DNA of 64,000 nucleotides, from NCBI GenBank assembly GCA_008828725.1, contig MEHQ01004010.1, positions 1 to 64,000 on the forward strand, written 5' to 3'. Numbering within the stretch: position 1 is the stretch's first letter; each line of letters starts with the position of its first letter. Shown here in pieces: positions 1 through 11,766 of the stretch. A program made the translations under genes and the position numbers. This DNA comes from Saccharina japonica. Lineage: Eukaryota > Sar > Phaeophyceae > Laminariales > Laminariaceae. The notes beneath the pieces were generated by a model, which ran no database searches, was not told where the DNA came from, and saw only the letters and a list, made by a program, of their open reading frames with translations.

Positions 1-144
1 GCTTGCAGTAGCAGCACCCCACATGCACATGCATACGTAGGTGCCCTTGTTGTCCCGTGTTGTTGACTCATCACGCTCAGCCTTGCTATAATGATTCCTG
101 TATTGCACCCCCATGATATGGTAGGGCTTGCGGTTACACTGTTT

Positions 145-648
145 AGACGCAGCAAGCAATTCGCAATAATCGATTCGCTGTGAGCTGCTGCTGCTGCTGT
201 ACTGCTGCTGTGCTGAGGACGAAGTGCGTGCCCGTGTCTTTGTCTTGTCACGAACACCTGCTGTGCCCGTTGTCACATCATACATACATACACAACATGC
301 GTGCAGGCGCGCTGTTGTTGTGCCCGCTGTTGTTGACAGCCTGTTTCACGACGCAGCAAGCAAGTCTTAAGAATCGATCGCTGTGAGCTGCTGCTGCTGC
401 TGCTGCTGTGCTAAACTTGCTGTTGACAGCCTGTTATCACGACGGTCGCAAGGATCGATTCGCTGTGCAGAGCTGCAGCTAGCTGCTGCTGTGGAATATC
501 GCCGCTTTCTAGAGCACACCGTCACCCTTCCACGAACACCTGCGCTGTGCCCGCTCTTGTACAACAAGCTGTTATCACGACGCAAGCCAGCCATCGCGAC
601 GTAAGCCAGCCGTGAGGATCGATTCGCTGTGCGAGCTGCTGTGCAGTA
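145..648. repeat. degenerate CTG-rich tandem repeat
   Basis: Motifs of the form GATTCGCTGTG followed by GAGCTGCTGCTG recur near 172, 368, 455 and 620, separated by related stretches (ACGAACACCTG.GCTGTGCCCG near 250 and 532; CAGCCTGTT.TCACGACG near 338 and 428). This is a diverged tandem array with embedded CTG runs. Short open frames across it are only a consequence of the CTG repeats. Confidence 0.6.
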
Positions 649-649
649 T

Positions 650-983
650 GGTCGCCCCGATGGTCTAGAGGTAACCTCGAACGCTTCTGAACGTTGATGT
701 CTGGAGTTCGAATCTCACGTGGGTCGGACTTTTGAGTTTATTTGCAAAAATAAATTAAAAACGGAATCACTGCTGAGAGCGCCTATAAAGTAGGGTGGGT
801 AGGCACAATTCGATGCAGTCGACGAGGGAAGGAAAGGCTGAAATCTTCTGCGAAAAAATGCAAAGCAGACCGTAGTGGGGGAGGAGGGAGAGGAGCCTAC
901 TTTGTGACCCCGGATCTGAGTTACGACTAAGAGGAGAGAGAAAAGAAGGGCGAAGAAATAATGGGATGACAAAAAAAAAAAAA
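650..983 (+). mobile_element. tRNA-derived SINE, copy 1
   Basis: The first 80 bases look like a tRNA gene. An A-box-like TGGTCTAGAGG lies at about 661 and a B-box-like GAGTTCGAATCTC at about 705, which together form an internal RNA polymerase III promoter. A unique body follows, with the conserved stretches GTCGACGAGGGAAGG, CTGAAATCTTCT and GATCTGAGTTACGACTA, and the copy ends in an A-run at 971-983. The same head and body recur in reverse at 63460-63790, and the body alone recurs at 62625-62835, so this is a repeated retroposon rather than a functional tRNA gene. SINEs are non-coding and borrow LINE machinery. Copy 1 is full length from tRNA head to A-tail. Confidence 0.8.
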
Positions 984-2784
984 GGAACAGGGAAAAAGGG
1001 AGATTTAGGCATAAGTGCACGCTGACAGATCTACCGCCGTGGCGTGCTATGATTTAGTGAATTGTGATCGGACCCTTGTCACTTTAGTGATGTCTGCTGA
1101 CTGGCTCTAGCACTTTGTGACCACGAGGACCGTGATCTTCAGACAGACTATAGATTAGCAACTGAAACGACGGGCCAGGAAGACGTTTCCGGTGTCCATT
1201 ACGCAGTGTACCTATAAATGGATCAAAGTGCGTAGGTATACCTATTTTTGTCTACGTAGTGCCCTTTCTTTTTTGTTTATTGTGCTTTTTGCCGTTGTGT
1301 CAGTGTTTTCTACTGTACCCCGAGTGTACCCTGTTGTTGTGCGCGTTCGACCCCATCTTCTTTAGATAGGTCGCGTTCTTTCTCGCAGGGTTAGGGTTTT
1401 TTTGTGGGCGTCTTTTTTTTATAGAGCGCGTTCTTTCTCGCAGTGTTAGTTTTTTTTGTGGGCGTATTCGCGCACGTTTGGGGGGGGGGGGGTTATTATG
1501 CGCGAGTTGCGTGCGTTTTCCCTTACGAGTCGGCGGTGTTGTGATGCAGCGCAGTGTCCTCCTTTTTTTGGCGCGTTTGCTCCATGCACTTGATCGGGGG
1601 GGGCGGTTCGGGGACTCGTGTGCGCGTCTGGCTTTTCTTCCCCCGTTTTTATACCTGTCTTGCACCATTTCACACATACATACATACATTGTTGGCGTTG
1701 TTGTAACCGTTACAAGGAATCCAAGCACGACGGTTCTACGTACGGCATTAACAGGGGACACTCGAGGTAATATACTGCTTTATGCATTATTTGTTTTCTC
1801 AACCCATGAAAAAAAAGGTTGACCGACAGCCTTGACGCTTCACAAACTTCACTCATGACCGTCAACAGACATCTTTGCTCGCGAGTAGTCCGCCTTGTGC
1901 CATAGCCTCCCCGGAATTACGTCACTGGGACCGGCGTGCATCTGCCCTGCACGCGGCTGATATGTGAAAGCTCCGTCACTAACTGCATTAAATTTAGGCT
2001 ACGTACGTAGGCTGGCCGCCGGCACTCGCACACGCCACACGCCTGCCACTCGCTAACTCTCTCTCTAGAGGAAAATTTTTGGTCAATTCCCTCCCCGCTA
2101 TGCGGCAGCGCTAATTGCCGTTCTAGAACTGTAGCAGTAATTTCTACCCACATCATCACGCTTAGCGCTTGGCGCTCTCGGGCTCTGGCGGCTCCGGCAC
2201 CAGTAACTACAGTTGCAGGGTGCCAGTGGGATCAGGCCTGGTTGGGACCAGGGTGAAGGCGGTGCGAGTGTTTCGACCTAAAATGTAGAGTTGTGGCCTA
2301 TTGCGGTTGGTCCGACAACGGATTTCACCCCGAAACACTAAAGCACTGCTAATACACTCTGGGTTGCGAATTCTGTTCCCAGTGACTTTAGTTACTGGGC
2401 TATGTCGCGGAAATTATTTAATTTCACAAATCCGCTGCCTTTCAACTCTGTTTCGAGGTCTAATTCCATTTATTTTTTATTTATTTTTAGTAATCCCCTC
2501 CCCTACTTAGTTCAACTCCAAACACGATTTGGCGCTGTAGCCCATCAATCCCTCTACTTCATCTTACACCTGGCATAACACTATGACTCTGTGACATTTG
2601 GCTAGACAATGTTACACAAGTTCTATACTTACCCCGACTAGGTAATATCAGCTCTGGGTCGAGTCGATTATTGTGTCGGACGTACTCGTACTGAGCTTTA
2701 CATCGGATGTCATCATGTGTGCCTATCACATGCCCGCGAGTAGACCTATACAAGTAAGTACAATTGTGCAACGCGACGGCGGCG
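984..2784. other. no recognisable gene
   Basis: Unassigned sequence. It holds a T- and G-homopolymer-rich stretch (1380-1500) with a near-direct repeat of CGCGTTCTTTCTCGCAG at about 1370 and 1427. Open frames here are short, overlap on both strands and show no recognisable domain. Confidence 0.5.
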
Positions 2785-2985
2785 CAGCCGAGGTGATACA
2801 CGCTGCGTTGTGCGCTAGCACCTGGCGATAACGTAGAGGGCGGCTGCTGCTGCTGCTGATGCTGATGCTAAGCGAGGTGCCATACGCTGCGTTGTGCGCT
2901 AGCACCTAACGGTAACGTGGAGGACGCTGATTTACGCTGCGTGTGCGCTAGAGTACATATACATACATATATAGACGGAGGACGC
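2785..2985. repeat. tandem repeat, about 85-bp unit
   Basis: ACGCTGCGTTGTGCGCTAGC occurs at about 2800 and 2884, with a shortened third version near 2932. Between them lie matching ACCT..CG.TAACGT segments and a CTG/GATGCT run. Confidence 0.6.
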
Positions 2986-3940
2986 TGTCAGGCAGCATTA
3001 TTGGCGAGACAGCAACAGGTAGGTCGAGTGTGCAAAAAAAGCATGCCAGACATAGTTTTATGTACAAGCTACGAGTAACAATAAATAATACTTCACAGGC
3101 GAGGTGGCGGGGAGCGGGGGTCGGGACGGAGCCCCGCCTTGCTGCCAACCCTCTTTATGCGTGTCCGTGGAATATAGTTTGAATGGAATCGTCAGGAAGC
3201 GGAGTGGGTCCGTCTGTCTTTCGTGTGTGGGACAGACGGTCGTTCGTGTGAGTGATGCGAAGCACACAATCAATCGTCGTGATCTCTAATATCTACGCGT
3301 ATGGTCCTTAGCCCATGCCAGGGGTGAAGTCCGAGTCAATGATCGACGATTTCAGATCCCAATGTAACGCCAACGCCAAATGAAACGACACACAACAAGT
3401 TACGCCGCTCGACATCACATATTTTACGACGTACCTGGTACTGCTTGACATCTTGATATACATCTGCTACTGTACTCGTCGTACACACACGGAATGTTTT
3501 CGATTGATGCAATTGATGACGAATTGAATGCATGTATTTGTTTATACGTACAGCCGTACAAGTGAAAGAAGAGTACTTGTCGCCACACAGCACAGTCTTC
3601 GCGGCGGGGAGCGGGTCGGGGCCGCGCCCCGACCCACTCCTCGCCCAGCCGACAAACCCCGTGTGCGAGTCAAGGATTGCCTCTCTCCATGGATTATCTA
3701 CTGGATAGAAGCGCCAGGTAGCGGAGTGCGTCAGACGTATTCTACTACATACAGCAGCAGCATCAGCGCAGTACAGACAGGCACACAGCAGTACTACTGC
3801 TGTAGTTCTTGTTCTTATTCTTCGAGTACAAATAATTGCAGCAGGATGGGGGGGGTATAGACCCTACTGTGACACACAAACGACACAGAGAGCAGTAGTA
3901 TAGCAGCAGCAGCAGCAGCAGTACATATACTACGATTAGT

Positions 3941-4036
3941 ATTGGTTGCGGATTGAACGAGTGCTATCACCAAACTTCACAGACAGACGGGGCGGCGGGG
4001 AGTGGGTCGGGGCTTCAGACCGCGTTCACGCTGTGA
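3941..4036. repeat. dispersed GC-rich repeat, copy 1
   Basis: The segment running from GGATTGAACGAGTGCTATCA through GGCGGCGGGGAGTGGGTCGG to GTTCACGCTGTG is matched almost base for base, in reverse orientation, at 48418-48515. Related GC-rich cores (GCGGGGAGCGGGTCGGG) lie at about 3601 and 3112. Its class is unknown. Confidence 0.65.
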
Positions 4037-4039
4037 CCG

Positions 4040-5755
4040 TCGAGCATGGAAAGTACGGATACGTAATATTACACTATTCAGTACAGCAGTACTCGTGCTA
4101 CACAATAGTGCGTACTCGTACTGCTGTAAGCGCGTCAAACGATTATATCGATGGTGGCAAAGTGTCACTGGGACCCGCGTGCAGAGCAACCCCTCTGCGC
4201 GCTGTAAGCTATTGTAGAACTGCGAAATGGCGCGCCCAACGGTGCGCGTGGTGTAATGAAAAAAAGAAGAGAAAAAAACAGCTGTATCGCGTCCAAACCT
4301 AAGGACCAACACCCTCCCACTAAAAAACGTAACAGCGCGCTATCCCTACGAGATCATCAGCGCGCACCCATTGACCGCTGCGTGGTATATATCTAATATT
4401 ACACAACGCACACTTTTTGACAGCAAAAATAAACGGAACGGATGCCCATCCCAGCGAACGGGCCAGCATGGACCCACACGGCATGCTCGTTAACAGCGAA
4501 CCGGAAACCAACAGCAGCAATCGAGGTTCGACGCGTATGCCCGCCTCCATCAATACCTACACAGTGTGCACGACGCCATGTACGTACATTATATGTTAGC
4601 AAAAACATGGTATCCACCCCGTCGCAACGAAAGGACCAAGACGCGCGCACACACGCTGTCTATCCGAGTAGGTGCAACTCCTACTGTACACCTATACTGC
4701 AATTCTACTCGAATTTCCTGATAATTACGTAGCCTTTTCTGCTTCGTCCCTCGCCGCGGTACTCTGCCTTGCCACCCCGACTTAGCCTCAGCCACGCCGC
4801 CGATCGCGGTGAGGCCTCCTGATAGGAGTTCGTCAACACGGGGTCGAAGGCTTCTGACACGGCCACTCAATCGCTATAAGGGGGTAGCCCTGTGATAGCG
4901 AGTAGGGCGAGGTCGAGTAAATCCTGGGAGGCGGTGATGCCGTCACGCTATTAGTAATAAACGCTGCCAGGTATTATATATCAGTACTACGATACAGACA
5001 TGACAGTACTGCACACACAAAAGCTGCGCTGTTGTAGCTGTTGAATTCCAACGACAATGTTATGATATCCATCCGTGCTACAAGTACAATATTCGTCATT
5101 GTGGCATCAACGCCTACTCATGTAGGGCAAAACCTCGACCCTACTTTGATGCCCTATATTCCATTTTCTGTTGCCGCCATCAACAATCCACCCATAACCA
5201 GCGTAATCACCGAACACGGCACTCATGCTGTGCGCATCATGCGTCATCCACAATGCTGGGGGGAGGAATGTGCATGGTTCGCAGTAACAGTGTTTATGTG
5301 AACGTATCTCGTCCGTAGCTCGTAAACACTTTTAAGAACGTTATACGTACCATGTACAAGCCGACGTTTCGATATGATCCTGTATTTCAATCAAGTTGAT
5401 CGAAGGACGAGAAGCCACCCCCATATCAGCAGCTATAGGTCCTCACGAGAGGGCGCTCGTCAGACGGTGTGGCACTCATCTGCCACGGTCTCTGGTGGCG
5501 GAGTCTCGTATGTCGGTGTGCCACAGCAGTAGTTATCTGCGTGTTTTGTACCTGGTACATAATTCGACATAAGAGCAAGCAAATAATTAATTGTCGTGGT
5601 ATTATGAATTCCACTGCCCCGTTGTCTCCTGGCGGCTATTGGGCTGATGGCGTTCGATCTCATTTCATTGGTCGCGTGTAGCTTGTGCTGATCGGTGTTC
5701 GCTGCGTATAGTGGTGCTTATGGTGCTGCTCCATATACCTGGCGCGCATGGCTGC
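4040..5755. other. no recognisable gene
   Basis: Unassigned. Small frames, such as one of 86 codons at 5041-5301 on the plus strand, have no recognised domain and are not supported by any repeat or splice structure. Confidence 0.4.
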
Positions 5756-5756
5756 A

Positions 5757-5763
5757 CTGCTGC

Positions 5764-5809
<46 letters not shown>

Positions 5810-5815
5810 ACTACT
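5757..5815. repeat. CTG microsatellite
   Basis: About fifteen near-perfect CTG units in a row, ending in CTACTACTG. Frames through it encode poly-Leu, poly-Cys or poly-Ala and should not be taken as genes. Confidence 0.9.
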
Positions 5816-7883
5816 GCTGCTACTTCTCCTGCTTACTACTAGTAGACCAACTTTCGATCACAGAGTCAGTATGTCGCCAATATGAGATGGGGACACGTCC
5901 ATACAGTGATTGCTTCGCATCGAATGGGACACAAAACAGCATGTACTATCAATACGTTGATCCTTATTTGTCACGGCATAGTGTACATCCGAAATAGTAC
6001 ACTGTTCGTATCCGTAGTGTATGTATCGACCAAGCAGTTCTCGCGTGGGCGAAAGGCTTTAGAGCTAGATCATAATTGGTGGGAAATCAATCGAAAAACC
6101 CGTGCATGGCCGACGACATTCAATCTAGCTTTTTCAACTCGTCATCCCGTCCGCAGCATCCTGGAAAACGCAGAAAGTAACAGAACGACGTAGTAAGGCA
6201 TATTGTCCCAGGATCCGTAGTCTTTTGGTTTAGTAGAACCTCAAACAATATCCGAGTTTGGATTTCTAGCTACCCGTAGAATGAATCGAGATATCACAGG
6301 TCTTCCTCTCGGAACAGACAAACCACTCACCCAGATGCCCAGCGAGAACGGTTGAGGTGTGTACACTACGATACCTTCAACGTCCTTCCGGGCTCTGGCA
6401 CGAGCAATTTTGGCTTTTGACGTCGGGCTCGGTCCGAGTCGTGGGCACGAGATGATGTCCATCGAGAGCTGCAACAGTATGGGCTTGCCATCGCGGCGGA
6501 TCCTGGGCCCACACGACATCCCATGGGTTAGTTGGCTGGCAGCTTGGCTCTCAAAACACCGAGTACTGGTGTTTATCCTTCAGAGACGTTGTTTGATGGG
6601 TATAGCTGCCTACCCATGTCGTTAGCATTTCGTTCGTCGGTCACTTCTCTGAGTGGCTACAAGTGCAAGAAAGCCAGAATGTCCTCACTCTTGCACTAGG
6701 AAGAGTAGTTAACACTCCCAAGATTGGCGTCGACTAGCCCGGGACACAAGTACCAAGACCACAGTTCTCGTTCATGTGGTTGCTACTCCGGGACACAATA
6801 ATCAGACGCTCAATAGCATTCTCCGCATGTTCGACGTCGCCTATGCATTCTTCGCGGCACCAGCTCTGTACTGGTCCCTAACTCTGTCCGCAACTTTGAT
6901 GTTTTGCTAGTCTACATGCCTCGTAGGACACCCGGTTTTTGTCCCTATTGGTCTACATGCCTGTGTGATTTGGGATACGTTTTATCACCTATTCATGTGT
7001 TCTACTACCCCTCTCCGCCTACAGCTTGTCTTGGTGTTGCTTGTTATATTGGGGTTGGTGCTGGTTCTTCTGCTGTTGTCGTAAATGCAAACTGTTCGTT
7101 CTTGTTCTGCGTGCAAGCACCTTGCGCAGGCCACGGCTAGACACAGGTTAAGGTCCCGAGAGTAAGGCGCTATGGACACAAGCTACAGTAAAGGAACACG
7201 TAGGCTCTTCGCTTGAAGCGCTCAATACATGTCACGAAAAGCTGACTTTGGAACAAAATCTAGGCCCAACCCGATAAATAGCCCTTGGGCTATACCTTGT
7301 ATTATATGTGTTATACGACTAGATTTTTTATAAAACGACGAATGGTATTTCAGAAATATTGGCCACTTCCTCATTTGGGGAGTATGCTCCCCCTATCGTT
7401 CACGCTGCTGCGAAGAACCGTACAGAATAGTGCCAGACTAGATTCGATGTAAACGTGAAGACGTATATTTTCCTGGGTATGATTTAGGACCTGTCTCTAC
7501 TGTTTGATAAACATTTCGTCCTAGCCTTCTCGCGGGGCCTGTGTCGGATTCCAAGGCGAAATGCGTGGATGCGAACATACCTGGTACAGTGTACAGTAGG
7601 GTGGTTCTGGAATTGCACGGCCGTAGCTGTTTTTTGTTTTTCTACATGAGGTCGTAGTTTCAGCTGAGGGCCCTAATGGAGGTAATATGTGAATACCGAC
7701 ACGGGGCGGCAAGGATACACTGGTTAGGTGCGCGTTGAGTATGTTCGCTGTTTAAAAGAGCGAGAAGACTTGCGTAAGTAGGCGTGTGCTCGGTCAGACG
7801 TGCGCCGTTGTCTAACATTTGTGCTGCTGATACCCGTTTATCCTTCGGCTGCCCACTGCACCGTTGTCAGAACCGGGGACACC
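5816..7883. other. no recognisable gene
   Basis: Unassigned low-repeat sequence. One minus-strand frame (6241-6519, 92 codons) has a coding-like composition with an Arg-rich centre, but I do not recognise a domain and see no splice-site support. The bases just before 7884 (from about 7825) are related to the sequence upstream of ANK-2, so the paralogue duplication included some 5' flank. Confidence 0.4.
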
Positions 7884-9422
7884 ATGCAGGGCGCCGCCGC
7901 GACCTACGTAAGTTCTTCTGGGGTGGGATTTCCGCTGCACACTAACCGAGACGTCATGGTCCTGCTGACGGAATTACTATCCAACCAGTATGCGTTTTTT
8001 GCCAGTATATCAAAGGAGTGGAGAAACACGTGGGGAGACCTCCCTAAACGCACGCGAGCAATAACGGCGGACACCTCTGTATTGCAGCTGCAGGAGAGCT
8101 TCGATGGTGGCCTCGAAAAGTCACCGATAGTATGCGAAAACATCATCGAACGCTGCGACGTTGAACTGTTGCAGTACGCCCACTCGAGCGGGTGCGGGTT
8201 GTCCAAAACAGCTTGCTTGAAGGCTGCCGCCCGCGGGAAGCTTGAAATACTCCAGTGGGCACTCGGCGTAGACTGCGCTTGGCGCCAGGTGCTTTGCGCA
8301 GCGGCTGCGGCGGAGGGAAATCTCGGTATTCTTCAGTGGGCTCGAGCACGTGGCTGCCCCTGGGACTATCGAACGTGCGCTGGTGCTGCTGCCGTGAAAT
8401 ATCGCACATGCTGGAATGCTGCCGCTAATGGGCACCTCGAGGTTCTTCAGTGGGCGAGAACAAATGGTGCTGATTGGGGAGCTGGCACAGCCGACGCGGC
8501 TGCCGCAAGGGGGCACCTACGGGTGGTTCAGTGGGCAAAGGCCCAAGGGTGTCCCTGTGAATCCTATGTGGGTTTGGAAGTTATCAAAAACGGGCACCTA
8601 GAAACGCTGGAGTGGATGCTCGCGAACGGTTGGAGCTGGGACCGTTATACCGGCGAAGTGGCAGCTAGATACGGGCACATTGGCATTCTCGAGGTGATGC
8701 AGGCCCGAAATCGGACCCGCCCTCACCTTCGGGATATTCGAAAGATCAACATTTGTAGCGAGGCTGCAGGAGGAGGACAAATGGGGGTGCTTCAATGGGC
8801 GCGAAGGAATGGCTGTCCCTGGTATGCGAACACGTGTTTCTTTGCGGCCGCCAAAGGTCACCTGGACATACTGCAGTGGGCGCGGCAACAAGGTTGCCCC
8901 TGGGATGAATACACGTGCTCCCGTGCAGCTGGGGGGGGTCACCTGGATGTATTGCAGTGGGCGCGGGCACATAGCTGCCCGTGGGATGGCAATACGTGTA
9001 GCGAAGCAGCTAGAGGGGGTCATTTGGAGGTGCTGAAGTGGGCACGGTGTAACGGTTGTCCGTGGGATGGTGTTACTTGTATCGAGGCAGCTAGGGAGGG
9101 TCACTTCGAGGTGCTGAAATGGGCACGGGGCAGCGGCTGCCCCTGGGACGAAGGCACGTGCGCCGGTGCTGCCATGGCCGGGAATCTGGATGTATTGCAG
9201 TGGGTACGAGCAGAACGGTGCCCATGGGACCGACTTACCTATGAGGAGGCTGAACGTAACGGCCACGAGGATGTCATGCAATGGGCAAGGCTCAACGGCT
9301 GTCCTGGGTGTACGGACGAAAGGTGGTGGTGGGAAAGACTTCGGTTGTCGTTCCAAAGCAGAAAACACGCCGCAACATTACGAGTACCTCTGCGGTGGAA
9401 GTGCCTTTGGCGTATGGGGTAA
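7884..9422 (+). CDS. ankyrin-like repeat protein ANK-1 (27-residue repeats)
   Basis: The intronless frame encodes 512 residues from the ATG at 7884. The frame stays open further upstream, but this ATG aligns with the start of ANK-3 in the shared context GGGGA.ACCATGC, which decides the start. Residues 18-75 form a conserved N-terminal region (NRDV, LLSNQ, FFA, SKEWRN.WG, ITADTSV, SFDGGL) that is also present in ANK-2 and ANK-3. The SKEWR segment recalls the end of an F-box, but that is only a suggestion. Residues from about 90 to 485 carry about 14 repeats of 27 residues of the type GHLEVLQWARANGCPWD..T, which are ankyrin-like but shorter than the usual 33. Repeat 3 is a fusion of two partial repeats (two YRTC motifs), consistent with unequal recombination. 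Repeat 7 is expanded and degenerate. The last 30 residues are basic. The likely role is protein binding; the partner is unknown. No signal peptide or membrane segment is visible. Confidence 0.85.
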   Translation: MQGAAATYVSSSGVGFPLHTNRDVMVLLTELLSNQYAFFASISKEWRNTWGDLPKRTRAITADTSVLQLQESFDGGLEKSPIVCENIIERCDVELLQYAHSSGCGLSKTACLKAAARGKLEILQWALGVDCAWRQVLCAAAAAEGNLGILQWARARGCPWDYRTCAGAAAVKYRTCWNAAANGHLEVLQWARTNGADWGAGTADAAAARGHLRVVQWAKAQGCPCESYVGLEVIKNGHLETLEWMLANGWSWDRYTGEVAARYGHIGILEVMQARNRTRPHLRDIRKINICSEAAGGGQMGVLQWARRNGCPWYANTCFFAAAKGHLDILQWARQQGCPWDEYTCSRAAGGGHLDVLQWARAHSCPWDGNTCSEAARGGHLEVLKWARCNGCPWDGVTCIEAAREGHFEVLKWARGSGCPWDEGTCAGAAMAGNLDVLQWVRAERCPWDRLTYEEAERNGHEDVMQWARLNGCPGCTDERWWWERLRLSFQSRKHAATLRVPLRWKCLWRMG

Positions 9423-10099
9423 AAAGGTATCATAGCCGCCACGTCTGGAGAGGCGTCTCCTTCGTGCGACGGGAAGTTCTTCTGTTTCGTGCCAAGTGTG
9501 AGATATAAGTTTTTAGCATTGGAGCTTGTAGCAAATGGAGAGTTATCTCGTTGGATATGGTTCGTTTTTTAATGTTTTAATCGCAAAGCTAGCGGATACC
9601 AGCCCATCCTAGCGGCAGTGGCCGCGTTGTTCATATGCTGTACCTGTTTGTCACCGTGGCTCCCTGGCGTGAGTTTCCCAAGTGTCATCCAGTGTCTCCG
9701 TTGCTAGAATAAAAATAATGTGTGTCAGGCCGCCGTGCTTCACGTTACACAGGGGCAGGCCGATGCCATTTAGTTTGCGTTGTCAATTGTATCGGTTGAC
9801 ACCCTCTGTAAAGCGACATTAATCGATGGTCAGAACACCAATTCGCAGTTTGAACGTAAAGGACGAAAAGGGTAGCGGTGATTCAGCGATAGTTTTTTGT
9901 CTGGAATGCGCACCTTGCGAGACTACAGAATCCGCCGGTTTTTCGAACATGATAAGCTGTAAACCATGCCTGTCACTCTTCGAAAATTAAGGAAGCGAGG
10001 ATGTCCACTCTGGCACAAACAATTCATCAGTTCTCCGGTCCTTGGGACCGGAGACTCAGAAAGCAAAATTCCAAAAGTGTTCCCGATTTTCAAGATAAT
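9423..10099. other. 3' flank of ANK-1, no gene seen
   Basis: AT-richer flank without a convincing frame. AATAAA-like sequence occurs at about 9710 (AGAATAAAAATAATG) and could serve as a polyadenylation signal for ANK-1, which is not demonstrable from sequence alone. Confidence 0.35.
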
Positions 10100-10226
10100 A
10101 GGCGTGACAAAAGTGGCCCCAGTTTTCAAGTCAATCAGCGTGACAACAGTGGCCCCAGTTTTCAAGTCAATCAGCGTGACAAAAGTGGCCCCAGTTTTCA
10201 AGTCAATCAGCGTGACAGAAAAGTGA
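10100..10226. repeat. 36-bp tandem repeat, about 3.5 copies
   Basis: The unit GTGGCCCCAGTTTTCAAGTC followed by AATCAGCGTGACAAAA repeats with one or two substitutions, after a diverged first copy at about 10090. The period is 36 bases, so both strands stay open and encode a 12-residue peptide repeat (plus strand: DKSGPSFQVNQR). The plus frame continues to 10534, but nothing else supports a gene. Confidence 0.85.
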
Positions 10227-11164
10227 CCCCCTCTCATCATACCACGGGTACCCCCTTGTCCCCTCGACCCTCAAAGCCCGTTCTTGGCTTACAGCAGCGG
10301 CGTCGCGACAGTTTTTGCACGCCTCGACAGCCAAGCACACACCATGGGCCTCGGCCGAGTATCAGCAACAGAGGTGGGGTGTGCGCGACACGCCGAGGAC
10401 AACAGCGCGAACAAACACGCCGAGCACTGAGTGACCTTGAGGAGTTCCACATCTGTGATGAATATTGTTTGCGCAGGGGGAAGGGGGGTTGTGATGATCT
10501 GGGAGCTGCGCGACGCGCGCTGGCGCGGGTATGAGTACATGCAACGCCTCGCCACGTGTATGAGTACATATCACAGCAGCAGCAGCACAGCAGCAGTAGC
10601 ACAGCACAGGACACCTAATAAGAAACAAGGAATATGGTCCAGGCTCGATTTGGTATTTGCGAGAGGGTGCTTTCTACACTGATTTCAAGATAACGACTCC
10701 CGAATTAATTTCTTATTTTCCTCTAAATCCTCATTAGCCTGTTTCTTATTAGGTGTCCTCCTGTACTGCTGTACGTCAACGCTCGGATGCTTCGTTGTGT
10801 CAAATTTCAAAATAATACCAAGACAGGTCGACTCGAGCGCACTCGGCGCGTCGCCGCCAGACCAGAGGCAGCCAGCGTGGCTTCGGACGCTTGGGTTATA
10901 CCGGCTGTAGTTTGGCGCTGGCGTATAGCACACAGACACAGGCAGAGCATACCAATACCTGAGGCAGTTCAAACGCTGCTTATTGTATGCCAACAACAAT
11001 GAGCAGTAGAGGCAGGTAGAGGGCAGGTATCCAGACCGCTCGGTATCATAGCTGCTGCATTGCACATACAGCTCTGTCCCGTAATATAGGAACTTTTTAA
11101 TGTAGTTACGTATTAATTTCAATACATTTCTTATATTTCGGGACGGAGTGGTACCAAGAAGAGC
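10227..11164. other. no recognisable gene
   Basis: Unassigned. CAG runs lie at 10574-10600. A direct/inverted pair of ACACCTAATAAGAAACA (about 10611) and TGTTTCTTATTAGGTGT (about 10740) forms a 17-base inverted repeat 110 bases apart. Confidence 0.45.
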
Positions 11165-11172
11165 GTAGAGAC

Positions 11173-11758
11173 TAGGGTTGTGTATCAACCCAAATATCAC
11201 GCGTGATACGATGTTGATATAAGTTGAGTTGATGAAGTATCAAGTATCGTATCAACACAAGGCTGATAAGTTGATATATATCAACTTATCATGATATATC
11301 ATATCAAGTGAAATTCCGTGATAAGTTGATATTTTCGGACATTAAAAGAGGCGTTTGCGTCATGTGACACCATTTTTTGTGCGGTCCACCATATGCCCCG
11401 CATCCATATGACGTGCGTCGACAAAAACTACCTAGACGGGGCTTGTGGTAGAACCTCAGACGGCTGATAAGTTGATATCAACTTATCATGATATATCATA
11501 TCAAGTGAAAGTCCGTGATAAGTTGACATTTTCAAACCAAAAAGAGGCGTTTGCGTTATGTAACGCCATTTTTGTGCGGCCCAACCATATTCCCCGCACC
11601 CAAAAATATCAAGATATCATGATAACCTGATATATCGATGTATCATGATACATTGATATATATCAACATATCATGATAATATCACGCCGATTCCGTCCAA
11701 AATATCAAGTGTCGTATCAACCCCGTATTTGGGTTGATACACAACAACCCTATTAATA
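11173..11758. mobile_element. AT-rich TIR element with internal duplication
   Basis: The left end TAGGGTTGTGTATCAACCCA is mirrored at the right by TGGGTTGATACACAACAACC followed by CTA, giving about 20-bp imperfect terminal inverted repeats. GTAGAGAC flanks both sides (11165-11172 and 11759-11766), an 8-bp candidate target duplication, although six extra bases (TTAATA) follow the right inverted repeat. Inside, a segment of about 140 bp is repeated 200 bp apart (from 11262 and from 11462), and the sequence is saturated with short palindromes such as TGATATATCA. It has no transposase frame. The TAGGG ends and 8-bp duplication suggest a non-autonomous hAT-like element (inference). Confidence 0.65.
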
Positions 11759-11766
11759 GTAGAGAC

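Noticed and set aside
650..730. Functional tRNA gene
   Set aside because: A and B boxes are present, but the acceptor stem pairs poorly and the sequence continues into a repeated body with an A-tail, so it is a SINE head.
7800..7883. Upstream extension of ANK-1 to a GTG at 7800
   Set aside because: A eukaryotic start should be ATG, and the ATG at 7884 aligns with the start of ANK-3.
10001..10534. Plus-strand frame of 177 codons with a 12-residue repeat
   Set aside because: The 36-bp repeat keeps all frames open on both strands; the rest of the frame shows no domain, so I list only the repeat.
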